Shown here: positions 5,531 to 6,774 of the stretch, in pieces
Layout: each line of letters starts with the position of its first letter
How positions within the stretch are numbered: the first letter of the stretch is position 1
Source: Alphaproteobacteria bacterium
GTDB lineage: Bacteria; Pseudomonadota; Alphaproteobacteria; CAAHEQ01; UBA3637
Reading direction: 5' to 3'
Length of the DNA: 6,774 nt
NCBI GenBank assembly: GCA_017555325.1
Contig: JAFZGR010000290.1
Coordinates: forward strand, 1-6,774
Translations under genes and position numbers: made by a program
Notes under the pieces: generated by a model
What the model was told of the DNA's origin: nothing
Seen by the model: only the letters and a program-made list of their open reading frames with translations
Databases searched by the model: none

Positions 5531-6774
5531 ATGAAACGCAAATTTTTATCTGTTCGGTTTTGGTTAACATTGGGATTGTTTTGTTCGGTTTTGTTTGCCG
5601 GTTGGCGAATTTATCATAAAGTGATGGACTGGGGATTTAATTTATCTCCTAATCGCAATATTCCGGTATGGACAATTGAATCACATTTAACATTTAAACC
5701 AATCGGCAAGGATATTCAAATTAAACTTGCCCGCCCTGCTGATGCGAATGAATATAAAGTATTGGATGAAACAATTATTGCAAGTGGATATTCGGTTGAA
5801 AAAAATAAAGACAGTTTTATTTTATCCCGTGAAAAAGCACAAAAAACACAAAACATATATTATCGGATTGTTGTATATGACAATAAAGAAGGGCAGATAG
5901 AAACAAAATCTCTCATTAAACCAAAAATGAATATTGTATCGGAATTTGATGATGTGTCATTACCGATTGCACGTGAAATTTTAGAAACGGTTAAACAAAA
6001 AAACGGTGATTTTGTTCAAAATTTAATTCAAACATTAAATAATCCAGAATCAAATGAGATTGTTCTTTCCTTTATGCCAGATAAAAAAGATGCGTTTGAA
6101 TTAACAGAAATTATTCAAAACCTGTTAGCATTAGAGAAAATTCCTTCTCGATTAATCCGTGGTGTTCAATTGGAAGAAGGGCGTAAAACAAGTATTCCTG
6201 ATGTGATGATTGAAGTTTATCATGCAAAAGAAAATCGTTGGCAAATTTATCACATCCATTCCGGAGAAATAGGGTTACCGAAAGATTTTGTTGTTTTGCA
6301 ACGAGGGGGAGCTTCCTTGGTTGATGTTACGGGCGGAAAGGATTCGCGTATTAAATATTCCATTTTAAAATCGCTTAATTCATCATTTGGTATGGCAAAA
6401 TATCGGGCAAAATCAGAAAATCAGGAAAAATTGTTTTCTTATTCAATATACAGTTTGCCAATTAATCAACAAAATATGCTAAAATGGTTAATGATATTTC
6501 CGCTTGCTATTTTGATTGTGGTTATTTTACGAAATATTATCGGTTTAAAAACAATGGGGACATTCACACCGATGTTGATTTCCATGGCATTAGTTGAAAC
6601 AGGGTTTATTCCCGGATTGATTGCTTTTACGCTGGTTGTCGGTGTCGGTTTAGCCATTCGTATGGGTTTATCTAAACTCAATTTGTTATTAGTACCACGT
6701 ATTTCTGCCGTTGTTGTTTTTGTTATTTTAATTATACAGATGTCGGCAGTTATCGGTTATCAATTAGATTGGAC
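5531..6774 (+). CDS. Inactive transglutaminase fused to a multi-pass membrane domain (UUP1 / 7TM_transglut family), 3' truncated
   Basis: The first 414 residues are visible and the reading frame is open at the window edge. The family is usually about 500 residues, so roughly the last 80-100 are missing. Residues 10-27 form an N-terminal membrane anchor. Residues 28-315 are a periplasmic region with a transglutaminase-like core: IPSRLIRGV (204-212) matches the post-catalytic strand of active enzymes, and PDVMIEVY (223-230) the strand that normally carries the catalytic His. No Cys occurs in this domain (the only Cys seen is Cys18 in the anchor), and the usual HAW and YDP signatures are absent, so it should be catalytically dead. 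The membrane domain begins near Trp319, with the hallmark IGLKTMGTFTPML (337-349) and LLVPRISAVVVFV (386-398). It lies 27 bases after the retropepsin-like gene. In other genomes the next gene is commonly a RimK-like alpha-L-glutamate ligase. A sensor or adaptor role in the inner membrane is inferred. Confidence 0.85.
   Translation, partial: MKRKFLSVRFWLTLGLFCSVLFAGWRIYHKVMDWGFNLSPNRNIPVWTIESHLTFKPIGKDIQIKLARPADANEYKVLDETIIASGYSVEKNKDSFILSREKAQKTQNIYYRIVVYDNKEGQIETKSLIKPKMNIVSEFDDVSLPIAREILETVKQKNGDFVQNLIQTLNNPESNEIVLSFMPDKKDAFELTEIIQNLLALEKIPSRLIRGVQLEEGRKTSIPDVMIEVYHAKENRWQIYHIHSGEIGLPKDFVVLQRGGASLVDVTGGKDSRIKYSILKSLNSSFGMAKYRAKSENQEKLFSYSIYSLPINQQNMLKWLMIFPLAILIVVILRNIIGLKTMGTFTPMLISMALVETGFIPGLIAFTLVVGVGLAIRMGLSKLNLLLVPRISAVVVFVILIIQMSAVIGYQLDW

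Noticed and set aside
6466..6681. Minus-strand ORF opposite the membrane domain
   Set aside because: It lies antisense to the conserved IGLKTMGTF region of the transglutaminase-membrane protein, and no independent evidence supports it.
1..6774. CRISPR array, tRNA, rRNA or insertion sequence
   Set aside because: No regularly spaced identical repeats, cloverleaf-like sequences, rRNA segments, or transposase with terminal inverted repeats were seen.

Overview
The window is AT-rich DNA from a Gram-negative bacterium. The evidence is a large type V autotransporter with an outer-membrane beta-barrel ending in Phe, a lipobox lipoprotein, and an inner-membrane protein with a periplasmic domain. A proteobacterium is most likely. 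An alphaproteobacterium is possible: there is a CtrA-like TTAA-N7-TTAAC site and a CTTGAC-type -35 element. This assignment is inference only, because no rRNA or phylogenetic marker is present.

Layout, left to right. (1) At the left edge, the first 12 codons of a gene on the minus strand run out of the window. Its Shine-Dalgarno sequence and a near-consensus sigma70 promoter lie just upstream. (2) A divergent intergenic region of about 320 bp holds that promoter, the CtrA-like box and the weaker signals of the next gene. (3) A 1446-residue autotransporter occupies 360-4700. It has a signal peptide, a Cys-free beta-helical passenger with a degenerate 'L-x-M-G-N-x' rung repeat, an autochaperone-like segment, a Tyr/Arg-rich linker and a 12-stranded-type C-terminal barrel. 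(4) A 215-bp intergenic region has weak hairpins, a T-rich tract and a probable promoter. (5) A two-gene operon follows, running off the right edge. It encodes a retropepsin-like (RimB / 'ATP-dependent zinc protease', PF05618 type) lipoprotein, then an inactive transglutaminase fused to a multi-pass membrane domain (UUP1 / 7TM_transglut type).

In known genomes the last two families commonly travel with a RimK-like ATP-grasp alpha-L-glutamate ligase. That gene is expected immediately to the right, outside the window. The predicted system would be a cytoplasmic amidoligase coupled to an envelope sensor/adaptor and a periplasm-facing aspartic protease. It is poorly characterised and is the most interesting content here. 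The autotransporter is probably a separate transcription unit that makes a surface protein. Any functional link between it and the protease operon is speculative.
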